A stretch of 64,000 nt of DNA from Siphonodentalium dalli (lineage: Eukaryota > Mollusca > Scaphopoda > Gadilida > Siphonodentaliidae): contig CP136068.1 in assembly GCA_032622095.1 (NCBI GenBank), forward strand, positions 62,578,025 to 62,642,024, given 5' to 3'. Below the pieces are notes generated by a model, which worked only from the letters and a program-made list of their open reading frames with translations, had not been told where the DNA came from and made no database searches. Each line of letters begins with the position of its first letter. The stretch's first letter is position 1. The translations under genes were made by a program, and so were the position numbers. Below, one piece after another: positions 12,401-26,200 of the stretch.

Positions 12401-13744
12401 TATGAGTTCTACCCTGTCCACTCTTATATGAGTCCCTCCCTGTCAACTCTTATAAGTTCCTCCCTGTACACTGCTATATGAGTTCCTGCCTGTCCACTCT
12501 TATATGAGTTCCTGCCTGTCCACTCTTATATGAGTTCCTGCCTGTCCACTCTTATATGGGTTCCACCCTGTCCACTCTTATATGAGTTCCTCCCTGTCCA
12601 CTCTTATATGAGTTCCTCCCTGTCCACTCTTATATGAGTTCCTCCCTGTCCACTCTTATATTAGTTCCTCCCTGTCCACTATTATATTAGTTCCTCCCTG
12701 TACACTCATATATTAGTTCCTCCCTGTCCTCTCTTATATGAGATACTCCCTGTTCTCTCTTATATGAGTTGCTGCCTGTCCACTCGTATATGAGTTCCAG
12801 CCTGTCCACTCTTATGAGTTCCTCCATGTCCACTCTTATGAGTTCCTCCCTGTCCACTCTTATATGAGTTCCTGCCTGTCCACTCTTATGAGTTCCAGCA
12901 TGTCCACTCTTATATGAGTTCCTCATTTCCACTCTTATATGAGTTCCTCCCAGTCCACTCTTATATGAGTTGCTCCCTGTCCACTATTATATGAGTCCCA
13001 GCCTGTCCACTCTTATATGAATTCCTGCATGTCCACTCTTATATGAGTTCCTCCCTGTCCACTCTTATATGAGTTCCTCCCTGTCCACTCCTATATTAGT
13101 TCCTCCCTGTCCACTCTTATATTAGTTCCTCCCTGTACACTCATATATTAGTTCCTGCCTGTCCACTCTTATATGAGTTCATCCATGTCCACTCTTATAT
13201 GAGTTGCTGTCTGTACACTCTTATATGAGTTCCTCCCTGTCAACTCTTATGAGTTGCTGACTGTCCACTCTTATATGAGTTCCCCTGTCCACTCTTATAT
13301 GAGTTCCTCATTTCCAATCTTATACAAGTTCCTCCCAGTCCACTCTTATATGAGTTGCTGCCTGTCCACTATTGTATGAGTCCCAGCCTGTCCACTCTTA
13401 TATGAATTCCTGAATGTCCACTCTTAAATGAGTTCCTCCCTGTCCACTCCTATATTAGTTCCTCCCTGTCCACTCTTATATTAGTTCCTCCCTGTACACT
13501 CATATATTAGTTACTCCCTGTCCTCTCTTATATGAGTTCCTCCCTGTCCACTCTTATATGAGTTGCTGCCTGTCCACTCGTATATGAGTTCCAGCCTGTC
13601 CACTCTTATGAGTTCCTCCATGTCAACTCTTATGAGTTCCTCCCTGTCCACTCTTATATGAGTTCCTGCCTGTCCACTCTTATGAGTTCCAGCCTGTCCA
13701 CTCTTATATGAGTTCCTCATTTCCACTCTTATATGAGTTCCTCC

Positions 13745-13900
13745 CAGTCCACTCTTATATGAGTTGCTGCCTGTCCACTATTATATGAGACCCAGCCTGT
13801 CCACTCTTATATTAGTTCCTCCCAGTCCACTCTTATATGAGTTGCTGCCTGTCCACTATTATATGAGACCCAGCCTGTCCACTCTTATAAGAGTTCCTCC
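13745..13900. repeat. 78-bp tandem duplication (three monomers)
   Basis: A three-monomer block with CCTCCCAG, GCTGCCTG and the rare GAGACCCAG variant occurs twice in tandem; the GAGA of the variant is at 13787 and 13865, 78 bp apart. The + strand open frame around 13764-13997 (repeats of LPVHYYM and SLSTLI) arises from these altered monomers and has no other support. Confidence 0.7.
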
Positions 13901-16900
13901 CTGTCCACTCTTATATGAGTTCCTCCCTGGCCACTCTTATATGAGTTCCTCCCTGTCCACTCTTATATTAATTCCTCCCTGTACACTCACATATTAGTTG
14001 CTCCATGTCCTCTCTTATATGAGTTCCTCCCTGTCCACTCTTATGTGAGTTGCTGCCTGTCCACTCTTATATGAGTTCCTGCCTGTCCACTCTTATATGA
14101 GTTCCTGCCTGTCCACTCTCATGAGTTCCTCCATGTCCACTCTTATGAGTACCTCCCTGTCCACTCTTATGAGTTCCTCCCTGTCCACTCTTATATGAGT
14201 TCCTGCCTGTCCACTCTTATATGAGTTCCAGCCTGTCCACTCTTATATGAGTTCCTGCCTGTCCACTCTTATATGAGTTCCTCCCTGTCCACTTTATATG
14301 AGTTCCTACCTGTCCACTCTTATATGAGTTCCTGCCTGTCCACTCTTATATGAGTTCCCCCTTGTCCACTCTTATATGAGTTGCTCCCTGTCCATTCTTT
14401 TATGAGTTTCTCCCTGTCCACTCAAATATGAGTTCCTCCCTGACCACTCTTATATGTGTTCCTGCCTGTCCACTCTTATATGAGTTCCTCCTAGTCCACT
14501 CTTATGAGTTCCTCGCTGTCCACTCTTATATGAGTTTCTCCATGTCCACTCTTATATGAGTTCCTGCCTGTCCACTCTTATATGAGTTCCTGCCTGTCCA
14601 CTCTTTTATGGGTTCCTCCCTGTCCACTCTTATATGAGTTCCTCCCTGTGCACTCTTATATGAGTTCCTCCCTGTCCACTCTTATATGAGTTCCTCCCTG
14701 TCCACTCTTATATGAGTTCCTCCCTGTCCACTCTTATATTAGTTCCTCCCTGTACACTCATATATTAGTTCCTCTCTGTCTTCTCTTATATGAGTTCCTC
14801 CCTGTCCACTCTTATATGAGTTGCTGCCTGTCCACTCGTATATGAGTTCCAGCCTCTCCACTCTTATGAGTTCCACCATGTCCACTCTTATGAGTTCCTC
14901 CCTGTCCACTCTTATATGAGTTCCTGCCTGTCCACTCTTATGAGTTCCAGCCTGTCCACTCTTATATGAGTTCCTCATTTCCACTCTTATATGAGTTCCT
15001 CCCAGTCCACTCTTATATGAGTTGCTGCCTGTCCACTATTATATGAGTCCCAGCCTGTCCACTCTTATATGAATTCCTGCATGTCCACTCTTATATGAGT
15101 TCTTCCCTGTCCACTCTTATATCAGTTCCTCCCTGTCAACTCTTATGAGTTCCTCCCTGTACACTGCTATATGAGTTCCTGCCTGTCCACTCTTATATGA
15201 GTTCCTGCCTGTCCACTCTTATATGAGTTCCAGCCTGTCCACTCTTATATGAGTTCCTGCCTGTCCACTCTTATATGAGTTCCTCCCTGTCCACTTTATA
15301 TGAGTTCCTCCCTGTCCACTCTTATATGAGTTCCTGCCTGTCCACTCTTATATGAGTTCCCCCTTGTCCACTCTTATATGAGTTGCTCCCTGTCCATTCT
15401 TTTATGAGTTTCTCCCTGTCCACTCAAATATGAGTTCCTCCCTGACCACTCTTATATGTGTTCCTGCCTGTCCACTCTTATATGAGTTCCTCCCAGTCCA
15501 CTCTTATGAGTTCCTCCCTGTCCACTCTTATATGAGTTTCTCCATGTCCACTCTTATATGAGATCCTCCCTGACCACTCTTATATGAGTTCCTGCCTGTC
15601 CACTCTTATATGAGTTCCCCCTGTCTACTCTTATGAGTTCCTCCCTGTCCACTCTTATATGAGTTCCCCTGTCCACTCTTATATGAGTTCCTCCCTGTCC
15701 AATCTTATATGAGTTGCTGCCTGTCCACTCGTATATGAGTTCCAGCCTGTCCACTCTTATGAGTTCCTCCATATCCAATCTTATGAGTTCCTCCCTGTCC
15801 ACTCTTATATGAGTTCCTGCCTGTCCACTCTTATGAGTTCCAGCCTGTCCACTCTTATATGAGTTCCTCATTTCCACTCTTATATGAGTTCCTCCCAGTC
15901 CACTCTTATATGAGTTGCTGCCTGTCCACTATTATATGAGACCCAGCCTGTCCACTCTTATATGAATTCCTGCATGTCCACTCTTATATGAGTTCTTCCC
16001 TGTCCACTCTTATATGAGTTCCTCCCTGTCAACTCTTATGAGTTCCTCCCTGTACACTGCTATATGAGTTCCTGCCTGTCCACTCTTATATGAGTTCCTG
16101 CTTGTCCACTCTTATATGAGTTCCTGCCTGTCCACTCTTATATGGGTTCCTCCCTGTCCACTCTTATATGAGTTCCTCCCTGTCCACTCTTATATGAGTT
16201 CCTCCCTGTCCACTCTTATATGAGTTCCTCCCTGTCCACTCTTATATGAGTTCCTCCCTGTCCACTCTTATATTAGTTCCTCCCTGTACACTCACATATT
16301 AGTTCCTCCATGTCCTCTCTTATATGAGTTCCTGCCTGTCCACTCTTATATGAGTTCCTGCCTGTCCACTCTTATGAGTTCCTCCATGTCCACACTTATG
16401 AGTACCTCCCTGTCCACTCTTATGAGTTCCTCCCTGTCCACTCTTATATGAGTTCCTGCCTGTCCACTCTTATATGAGTTCCAGCCTGTCCACTCTTATA
16501 TGAGTTCCTGCCTGTCGACTCGTATATGAGTTCCTCCCTGTCCACTTTATATGAGTTCCTCCCTGTCCACTCTTATATGAGTTCCTGCCTGTCCACTCTT
16601 ATATGAGTTCCCCATTGTCCACTCTTATATGAGTGGCTCCCTGTCCATTCTTTTATGAGTTTCTCCCTGTCCACTCAAATATAAGTTCCTCCCTGACCAC
16701 TCTTATATGTGTTCCTGCCTGTCCACTCTTATATGAGTTCCTCCCAGTCCACTCTTATATTAGTTCCTCCCTGTACACTCATATATTAGTTCCTCCCTGT
16801 CCTCTCTTATATGAGTTCCTCCCTGTCCACTCTTATATGAGTTGCTGCCTGTCCACTCGTATATGAGTTCCAGCCTCTCCACTCTTATGAGTTCCTCCAT

Positions 16901-18335
16901 GTCCACTCTTATGAGTTCCTCCCTGTCCACTCTTATATGAGTTCCTGCCTGTCCACTCTTATGAGTTCCAGCCTGTCCACTCTTATATGAGTTCCTCATT
17001 TCCACTCTTATATGAGTTCCTCCCAGTCCACTCTTATATGAGTTGCTGCCTGTCCACTATTATATGAGTCCCAGCCTGTCCACTCTTATATGAATTCCTG
17101 CATGTCCACTCTTATATGAGTTCTTCCCTGTCCACTCTTATATCAGTTCCTCCCTGTCAACTCTTATGAGTTCCTCCCTGTACACTGCTATAAGAGTTCC
17201 TGCCTGTCCACTCTTATATGAGTTCCTGCCTGTCCATTCTTATATGAGTTCCAGCCTGTCCACTCTTATATGAGTTCCTGCCTGTCCACTCTTATATGAG
17301 TTCCTCCCTGTCCACTTTATATGAGTTCCTCCCTGTCCACTCTTATATGAGTTCCTGCATGTCCACTCTTATATGAGTTCCCCCTTGTCCACTCTTATAT
17401 GAGTTGCTCCCTGTCCATTCTTTGATGAGTTTCTCCCTGTCCACTCAAATATGAGTTCCTCCCTGACCACTCTTATATGTGTTCCTGCCTGTCCACTCTT
17501 ATATGAGTTCCTCCCAGTCCACTCTTATGAGTTCCTCCCTGTCCACTCTTATATGAGTTTCTCCATGTCCACTCTTATATGAGTTCCTCCCTGACCACTC
17601 TTATATGAGTTCCTGCCTGTCCACTCTTATATGAGTTCCCCCTGTCTACTCTTATGAGTTCCTCCCTGTCCACTCTTATATTAGTTCCCCTGTCCACTCT
17701 TATATGAGTTCCTCCCTGTCCAATCTTATATGAGTTGCTGACTGCCACTCTTATATGTGTTCATCCATGTCCACTCTTATATGAGTTGATGTCTGTCCAC
17801 TCTTACATGAGTTCCTGCCTGTCCACTCTTATATGAGTTCCCCCTTGTCCACTCTTATATGAGTTCCTCCCTGTCAACTCAAATATGAGTTCCTCCCTGA
17901 CCACTCTTATATGTGTTCCTGCCTGTCCACTCTTACATGAGTTCCTCCCAGTCCACTCTTATGAGTTCCTCCTTGTCCACTCTTATATGAGTTTCTCCAT
18001 GTCCACTCTTATATGAGTTCCTCCCTGACCACTCTTATATGAGTTCCTGCCTGTCCACTCTTATATGAGTTCCCCCTGTCTACTCTTATGAGTTCCTCCC
18101 TGTCCACTCTTATATGAGTTCCCCTGTCCACTCTTATATGAGTTCCTCATTTCCACTCTTATATGAGTTCCTCCCAGTCCACTCTTATATGAGTTGCTGC
18201 CTGTCCACTATTATATGAGTCCCAGCCTGTCCACTCTTATATGAATTCATGCATGTCCACTCTTATATGAGTTCTTCCCTGTCCACTCTTATATGAGTTC
18301 CTCCCTGTCAACTCTTATGAGTTCCTCCCTGTACA

Positions 18336-20281
18336 CTGCTATATGAGTTCCTGCCTGTCCACTCTTATATGAGTTCCTGCCTGTCCACTCTTATATGAGT
18401 TCCTGCCTGTCCACTCTTATATGGGTTCCTCCCTGTCCACTCTTATATGAGTTCCTCCCTGTCCACTCTTATATGAGTTCCTCCCTGTCCACCCTTATAT
18501 GAGTTCCTCCCTGTCCACTCTTATATGAGTTCCTCCCTGTCCACTCTTATATTAGTTCCTCCCTGTACACTCATATATTAGTTCCTCCCTGTCCTCTCTT
18601 ATATGAGTTCCTCTCTGTCCACTCTTATATGAGTTCCCCTGTCCACGCTTATATGAGTTCCTCATTTCCACTCTTATATGAGTTCCTCCCAGTCCACTCT
18701 TATATGAGTTGCTGCCTGTCCACTAGTATATGAGTTCCTACCTGACCACTCTTATATGTGTTCCTGCCTGTCCACTCTTATATGAGTTCCTCCCAGTCCA
18801 CTCTTATGAGTTCCTCCCTGTCCACTCTTATATGAGTTTCTCCATGTCCACTTTTATATGAGTTCCTGCCTGTCCACTCTTATATGAGTTCCTGCTGTCC
18901 ACTCTTATATGAGTTCCTGCCTGTCCACTCTTATATGGGTTCCTCCCTGTCCACTCTTATATGAGTTCCTCCCTGTCCACTCTTATATGAGTTCCTCCCT
19001 GTCCACTCTTATATGAGTTCCTCCCTGTCCAATCTTATATGAGTTCCTCCCTGTCCACTCTTATATGAGTTGCTGCCTGTCCACTCGTATATGAGTTCCA
19101 GCCTGTCCACTCTTATGAGTTCCTCCATGTCCACTCTTATGAGTTCCTCCCGGTCCACTCTTATATGAGTTCCTGCCTGTCCACTCTTATGAGTTCCAGC
19201 CTGTCCACTCTTATATGAGTTCCTCATTTCCACTCTTATATGAGTTCCTCCCAGTCCACTCTTATATGAGTTGCTGCCTGTCCACTATTATATGAGTCCC
19301 AGCCTGACCACTCTTATATGAATTCCTGCATGTCCACTCTTATATGAGTTCTTCCCTGTCCACTCTTATATCAGTTCCTCCCTGTGAACTCTTATGAGTT
19401 CCTCCCTGTACACTGCTATATGAGTTCCTACCTGTCCACTCTTATATGAGTTCCAGCCTGTCCACTCTTATATGAGTTCCTGCCTGTCCACTCTTATATG
19501 AGTTCCTCCCTGTCCACTTTATATGAGTTCCTCCCTGTCCACTCTTATATGAGTTCCTGCCTGTCCACTCTTATATGAGTTCCCCCTTGTCCACTCTTAT
19601 ATGACTTGCTCCCTGTCCATTCTTTTATGAGTTTCTCCCTGTCCACTCAAATATGAGTTCCTCCCTGACCACTCTTATATGTGTTCCTGCCTGTCCACTC
19701 TTATATGAGTTCCTCCCAGACCACTCTTATGAGTTCCTCCCTGTCCACTCTTATATGAGTTTCTACATGTCCACTCTTATATGAGTTCCTCCCTGACCAC
19801 TCTTATATGAGTTCCTGTCTGTCCACTCTTATATGAGTTCCCCCTGTCTACTCTTATGAGTTCCTCCCTGTCCACTCTTATATGAGTTCCCCTGTCCACT
19901 CTTATATGAGTTCCTCCCTGTCCAATCTTATATGAGTTGCTGCCTGCCACTCTTATATGAGTTCATCCATGTCCACTCTTATATGAGTTGATGTCTGTCC
20001 ACTCTTATATGAGTTCCTCCCTGTCCACTCTTATGAGTTCCTCCCTGTCCACTCTTATATGAGTTCCCCTGTCCACTCTTATATGAGTTCCTCATTTCCA
20101 CTCTTATACGAGTTCCTCCCAGTCCACTCTTATATGAGTTGCTGCCTGTCCACTATTATATGAGTCCCAGCCTGTCCACTCTTATATGAATTCATGCATG
20201 TCCACTCTTATACGAGTTCTTCCCTGTCCACTCTTATATGAGTTCCTCCCTGTCAACTCTTATGAGTTCCTCCCTGTACAC
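18336..20281. repeat. Block related to 23174-25145
   Basis: The marker spacings 1077 and 868 bp here match 1077 and 894 bp at 23174-25145, with offsets of 4,838 and then 4,864 bp. The 26-bp difference is one monomer. The next interval, 20281-20922 (641 bp), matches 27097-27738 (641 bp). Domain B therefore contains an earlier version of the units that make up block I of domain C. Confidence 0.7.
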
Positions 20282-23200
20282 TGCTATATGAGTTCCTGCC
20301 TGTCCACTCTTATATGAGTTCCTGCCTGTCCACTCTTATATGAGTTCCTGCCTGTCCACTCTTATATGGGTTCCTCCCTGTCCACTCTTATATGAGTTCC
20401 TCCCTGTCCACTCTTATATGAGTTCCTCCCTGTCCACTCTTATATGAGTTCCTCCCTGTCCACTCTTATATGAGTTCCTCACTGTCCACTCTTATATTAG
20501 TTCCTCCCTGTACACTCATATATTAGTTCCTCCCTGTCCTCTCTTATATGAGTTCCTCCCTGTCCACTCTTATATGAGTTACTGCCTGTCCACTCGTATA
20601 TGAGTTCCAGCCTGTCCACTCTTATGAGTTCCTCCATGTCCACTCTTATGAGTTCCTCCCTGGCCACTCTTATATGAGTTCATGCCTGTCCACTCTTATG
20701 AGTTCCAGCCTGTCCACTCTTATATGAGTTCCTCATTTCCACTCTTATATGAGTTCCTCCCAGTCCACTCTTATATGAGTTGCTGCCTGTCCACTATTAT
20801 ATGAGTCCCAACCTGTCCACTCTTATATGAATTCCTGCATGTCCACTCTTATATGAGTTCTTCCCTGTCCACTCTTATATGAGTTCCTCCCTGTCAACTC
20901 TTATGAGTTCCTCCCTGTACACTGCTATATGAGTTCCTGCCTGTCCACTCTTATATGAGTTCCTGCCTGTCCACTCTTATATGAGTTCCTGCCTGTCCAC
21001 TCTTATATGGGTTCCTCCCTGTCCACTCTTATATGAGTTCCTCCCTGTCCACTCTTATATGAGTTCCTCCCTGTCCACTCTTATATGAGTTCCTCCCTGT
21101 CCACTCTTATATGAGTTCCTCCCTGTCCACTCTTATATTAGTTCCTCCCTGTACACTCATATATTAGTTCCTCTATGTCCTCTCTTATATGAGTTCCTCC
21201 CTGTCCACTCTTATATGAGTTCCTGCCTGTCCACTCTTATGAGTTCCAGCCTGTCCACTCTTATGAGTTCCAGCCTGTCCACTCTTATATGAGTTCCTCA
21301 TTTCCACTCTTATATGAGTTCCTCCCAGTCCACTCTTATATGAGTTGCTGCCTGTCCACTATTATATGAGTCCCAGCCTGTCCACTCTTATATGAATTCC
21401 TGCATGTCCACTCTTATATGAGTTCTTCCCTGTCCACTCTTATATCAGTTCCTCCCTGTCAACTCTTATGAGTTCCTCCCTGTACACTGCTATATGAGTT
21501 CCTGCCTGTCCACTCTTATATGAGTTCCTGCCTGTCCAGTCTTATATGAGTTCCAGCCTGTCCACTCTTATATGAGTTCCTGCCTGTCCACTCTTATATG
21601 AGTTCCTCCCTGTCCACTTTATATGAGTTGCTCCCTGTCCACTCTTATATGAGTTCCTGCCTGTCCACTCTTATATGAGTTCCCCCTTGTCCACTCTTAT
21701 ATGAGTTGCTCCCTGTCCATTCTTTTATGAGTTTATCCATGTCCACTCAAATATGAGTTCCTCCCTGACCACTCTTATATGTGTTCCTGCCTGTCCACTC
21801 TTATATGAGTTCCTCCCAGTTCACTCTTATGAGTTCCTCCCTGTCCACTCTTATATGAGTTTCTCCATGTCCACTCTTATATGAGTTCCTCCCTGACCAC
21901 TCTTATATGAGTTCCTGCCTGTCCACTCTTATATGAGTTCCCCCTGTCTACTCTTATGAGTTCCCCCCTGTCCACTCTTATATGAGTTCCCCTGTCCACT
22001 CTTATATGAGTTCCTCCCTGTCCAATCTTATATGAGTTGCTGCCTGCCACTCTTATATGAGTTCATCCATGTCCACTCTTATATGAGTTGATGTCTGTCC
22101 ACTCTTATATGAGTTCCTCCCTGTCCACTCTTATGAGTTGCTGACTGTCCACTCTTATATGAGTTCCTCCTTGTCCACTCTTATATGAGTTCCTCCCTGT
22201 CAACTCAAATATGAGTTCCTCCCTGACCACTCTTATATGTGTTCCTGCCTGTCCACTCTTATATGAGTTCCTCCCAGTCCACTCTTATGAGTTCCTCCCT
22301 TTCCACTCTTATATGAGTTTCTCCATGTCCACTCTTATATGAGTTCCTCCCTGACCACTCTTATATGAGTTCCAGCCTGTCCACTCTTATATGAGTTCCC
22401 CCTGTCTACTCTTATGAGTTCCTCCCTGTCCACTCTTATATGAGTTCCCCTGTCCACTCTTATATGAGTTCCTCCCTGTCCAATCTTATATGAGTTGCTG
22501 ACTGCCACTCTTATATGAGTTCATCCATGTCCACTCTTATATGAGTTGATGTCTGTCCACTCTTATATGAGTTCCTCCCTGTCCACTCTTATATGAGTTC
22601 CTCCCTGTCCACTCTTATATGAGTTCCTGCCTGTCCACTCTTATATGAGTTCCCCCTTGTCCACTCTTATATGAGTTCCTCCTTGTCCACTCTTATATGA
22701 GTTCCTCCCTGTCAACTCAAATATGAGTTCCTCCCTGACCACTCTTATATGTGTTCCTGCCTGTCCACTCTTACATGAGTTCCTCCCAGTCCACTCTTAT
22801 GAGTTCCTCCTTGTCCACTCCTATATGAGTTTCTCCATGTCCACTCTTATATGAGTTCCTCCCTGACCACTCTTATATGAGTTCCTGCCTGTCCACTCTT
22901 ATATGAGTTCCCCCTGTCTACTCTTATGAGTTCCTCCCTGTCCACTCTTATATGAGTTCCCCTGTCCACTCTTATATGAGTTCCTCATTTCCACTCTCAT
23001 ATGAGTTCCTCCCAGTCCACTCTTATATGAGTTGCTGCCTGTCCACTATTATATGAGTCCCAGCCTGTCCACTCTTATATGAATTCATGCATGTCCACTC
23101 TTATATGAGTTCTTCCCTGTCCACTCTTATATGAGTTCCTCCCTGTCAACTCTTATGAGTTCCTCCATGTACACTGCTATATGAGTTCCTGCCTGTCCAC

Positions 23201-26200
23201 TCTTATATGAGTTCCTGCCTGTCCACTCTTATATGAGTTCCTGCCTGTCCACTCTTATATGGGTTCCTCCCTGTCCACTCTTATATGAGTTCCTCCCTGT
23301 CCACTCTTATATGAGTTCCTCCCTGTCCACTCTTATATGAGTTCCTCCCTGTCCACTCTTATATGAGTTCCTCCCTGTCCACTCTTATATTAGTTCCTCC
23401 CTGTACACTCATATATTAGTTCCTCCCTGTCCTCTCTTATATGCGTTCCATCTGTCCACTCTTATATGAGTTCCTCTGTCCACTCTTATATGAGTTCCTC
23501 ATTTCCACTCTTATATGAGTTCCTCCCAGTCCACTCTTATATGAGTTGCTGCCTGTCCACTATTATATGAGTTCCTCCCTGACCACTCTTATATGTGTTC
23601 CTGCCTGTCCACTCTTATATGAGTTCCTCCCAGTCCACTCTTATGAGTTCCTCCCTGTCCACTCTTATATGAGTTTCTCCATGTCCACTCTTATATGAGT
23701 TCCTGCCTGTCCACTCTTATATGAGTTCCTGCCTGTCCACTCTTATATGAGTTCCTGCCTGTCCACTCTTATATGGGTTCCTCCCTGTCCACTCTTATAT
23801 GAGTTCCTCCCTGTCCACTCTTATATGAGTTCCTCCCTGTCCACTCTTATATGAGTTCCTCCCTGTCCACTCTTATATGAGTTCCTCCCTGTCCACTCTT
23901 ATATGAGTTGCTGCCTGTCCACTCGTATATGAGTTCCAGCCTGTCCACTCTTATGAGTTCCTCCATGTCCACTCTTATGAGTTCCTCCCTGTCCACTCTT
24001 ATATGAGTTCCTGCCTATCCACTCTTATGAGTTCCAGCCTGTCCACTCTTATATGAGTTCCTCATTTCCACTCTTATATGAGTTCCTCCCAGTCCACTCT
24101 TATATGAGTTGCTGCCTGTCCACTATTATATGAGTCCCAGCCTGTCCACTCTTATATGAATTCCTGCATGTCCACTCTTATATGAGTTCTTCCCTGTCCA
24201 CTCTTATATCAGTTCCTACCTGTCAACTCTTATGAGTTCCTCCCTGTACACTGCTATATGAGTTCCTACCTGTCCACTCTTATATGAGTTCCTGCCTGTC
24301 CACTCTTATATGAGTTCCAGCCTGTCCACTCTTATATGAGTTCCTGCCTGTCCACTCTTATATGAGTTCCTCCCTGTCCACGTTATATGAGTTCCTGCCT
24401 GTCCACTCTTATATGAGTTCCTGCCTGTCCACTCTTATATGAGTTCCCCCTTGTCCACTCTTATATGAGTTGCTCCCTGTCCATTCTTTTATGAGTTTCT
24501 CCCTGTCCACTCAAATATGAGTTCCTCCCTGACCACTCTTATATGTGTTCCTGCCTGTCCACTCTTATATGAGTTCCTCCCAGTCCACTCTTATGAGTTC
24601 CTCCCTGTCCACTCTTATATGAGTTTCTACATGTCCACTCTTATATGAGTTCCTCCCTGACCACTCTTATATGAGTTCCTGCCTGTCCACTCTTATATGA
24701 GTCCCCCCTGTCTACTCTTATGAGTTCCTCCCTGTCCACTCTTATATGAGTTCCCCTGTCCACTCTTATATGAGTTCCTCCCTGTCCAATCTTATATGAG
24801 TTGCTGCCTGCCACTCTTATATGAGTTCATCCATGTCCACTCTTATATGAGTTGATGTCTGTCCACTCCTATATGAGTTCCTCCCTGTCCACTCTTATGA
24901 GTTCCTCCCTATCCACTCTTATATGAGTTCCCCTGTCCACTCTTATATGAGTTCCTCATTTCCACTCTTATATGAGTTCCTCCCAGTCCACTCTTATATG
25001 AGTTGCTGCCTGTCCACTATTATATGAGTCCCAGCCTGTCCACTCTTATATGAATTCATGCATGTCCACTCTTATACGAGTTCTTCCCTGTCCACTCTTA
25101 TATGAGTTCCTCCCTGTCAACTCTTATGAGTTCCTCCCTGTACACTGCTATATGAGTTCCTGCCTGTCCACTCTTATATGAGTTCCTGCCTGTCCACTCT
25201 TATATGAGTTCCTGCATGTCCACTCTTATATGGGTTCCTCCCTGTCCACTCTTATATGAGTTCCTCCATGTCCACTCTTATATGAGTTCCTCCCTGTCCA
25301 CTCTTATATGAGTTCCTCCCAGTCCACTCTTATATGAGTTCCTCCCAGTCCACTCTTATATGAGTTGCTGCCTGTCCACTATTATATGAGTTCCTCCCTG
25401 ACCACTCTTATATGTGTTCCTGCCTGTCCACTCTTATATGAGTTCCTCCCAGTCCACTCTTATATGAGTTCCTCCCTGTCCACTCTTATATGAGTTCCTC
25501 CCTGTCCACTCTTATATTAGTTCCTCCCTGTACACTCATATATTAGTTCCTCCCTGTCCTCTCTTATATGCGTTCCTCCCTGTCCACTCTTATATGAGTT
25601 CCCCTGTCCACTCTTATATGAGTTCCTCATTTCCACTCTTATATGAGTTCCTCCCAGTCCACTCTTATATGAGTTGCTGCCTGTCCACTATTATATGAGT
25701 TCCTCCCTGACCACTCTTATATGTGTTCCTGCCTGTCCACTCTTATATGAGTTCCTCCCAGTCCACTCTTATGAGTTCCTCCATGTCCACTCTTATATGA
25801 GTTTCTCCATGTCCACTCTTATATGAGTTCCTGCCTGTCCACTCTTATATGAGTTCCTGCCTGTCCACTCTTATATGAGTTCCAGCCTGTCCACTCTTAT
25901 ATGGGTTCCTCCCTGTCCACTCTTATATGAGTTCCTCCCTGTCCACTCTTATATGAGTTCCTCCCTGTCCACTCTTATGAGTTCCAGCCTGTCCACTCTT
26001 ATATGAGTTCCTCATTTCCACTCTTATATGAGTTCCTCCCAGTCCACTCTTATATGAGTTGCTGCCTGTCCACTATTATATGAGTCCCAGCCTGTCCACT
26101 CTTATATGAATTCCTGCATGTCCACTCTTATATGAGTTCTTCCCTGTCCACTCTTATATCAGTTCCTCCCTGTCAACTCTTATAGGTTCCTCCCTGTACA

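Larger units (their letters stand above)
12323..23850. repeat. Domain B: short irregular HOR of 0.57-1.15 kb
   Basis: From here HOR units are marked by a monomer pair CTGTCAACTCTTATGAG then TACACTGCTATATG. The CTGC of that marker falls at 12471, 15164, 16057, 17185, 18336, 19413, 20281, 20922, 21487 and 23174, giving spacings of 893, 1128, 1151, 1077, 868, 641 and 565 bp between neighbours, plus two longer gaps of 2,693 and 1,687 bp. A GAATTC-bearing monomer lies 93 bp upstream of the marker in the units checked (15071, 15964, 17092). Units share an ordered series of monomer variants, including CTCAAATATGAG, CCCTGACCACTC, TATATGTGTTCC and TTTATATGAG. No gene is visible. Confidence 0.85.

Noticed and set aside
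13764-13997. Plus-strand open frames with LPVHYYM and SLSTLI repeats (also 16633-16866)
   Set aside because: They are translations of the same monomers in all three frames in turn, kept open by ACCCAG and TATTAG variants. No gene signal is seen.
15554-15877. A 107-codon minus-strand open frame, the longest in the window, rich in IRVDREEL and YKSGQAGT repeats
   Set aside because: It is repeat sequence that lost stops through 24-bp and CTCGTATATG monomers. Neighbouring copies of the same unit are closed at varying points, and no conserved length, start context or recognised domain is present.
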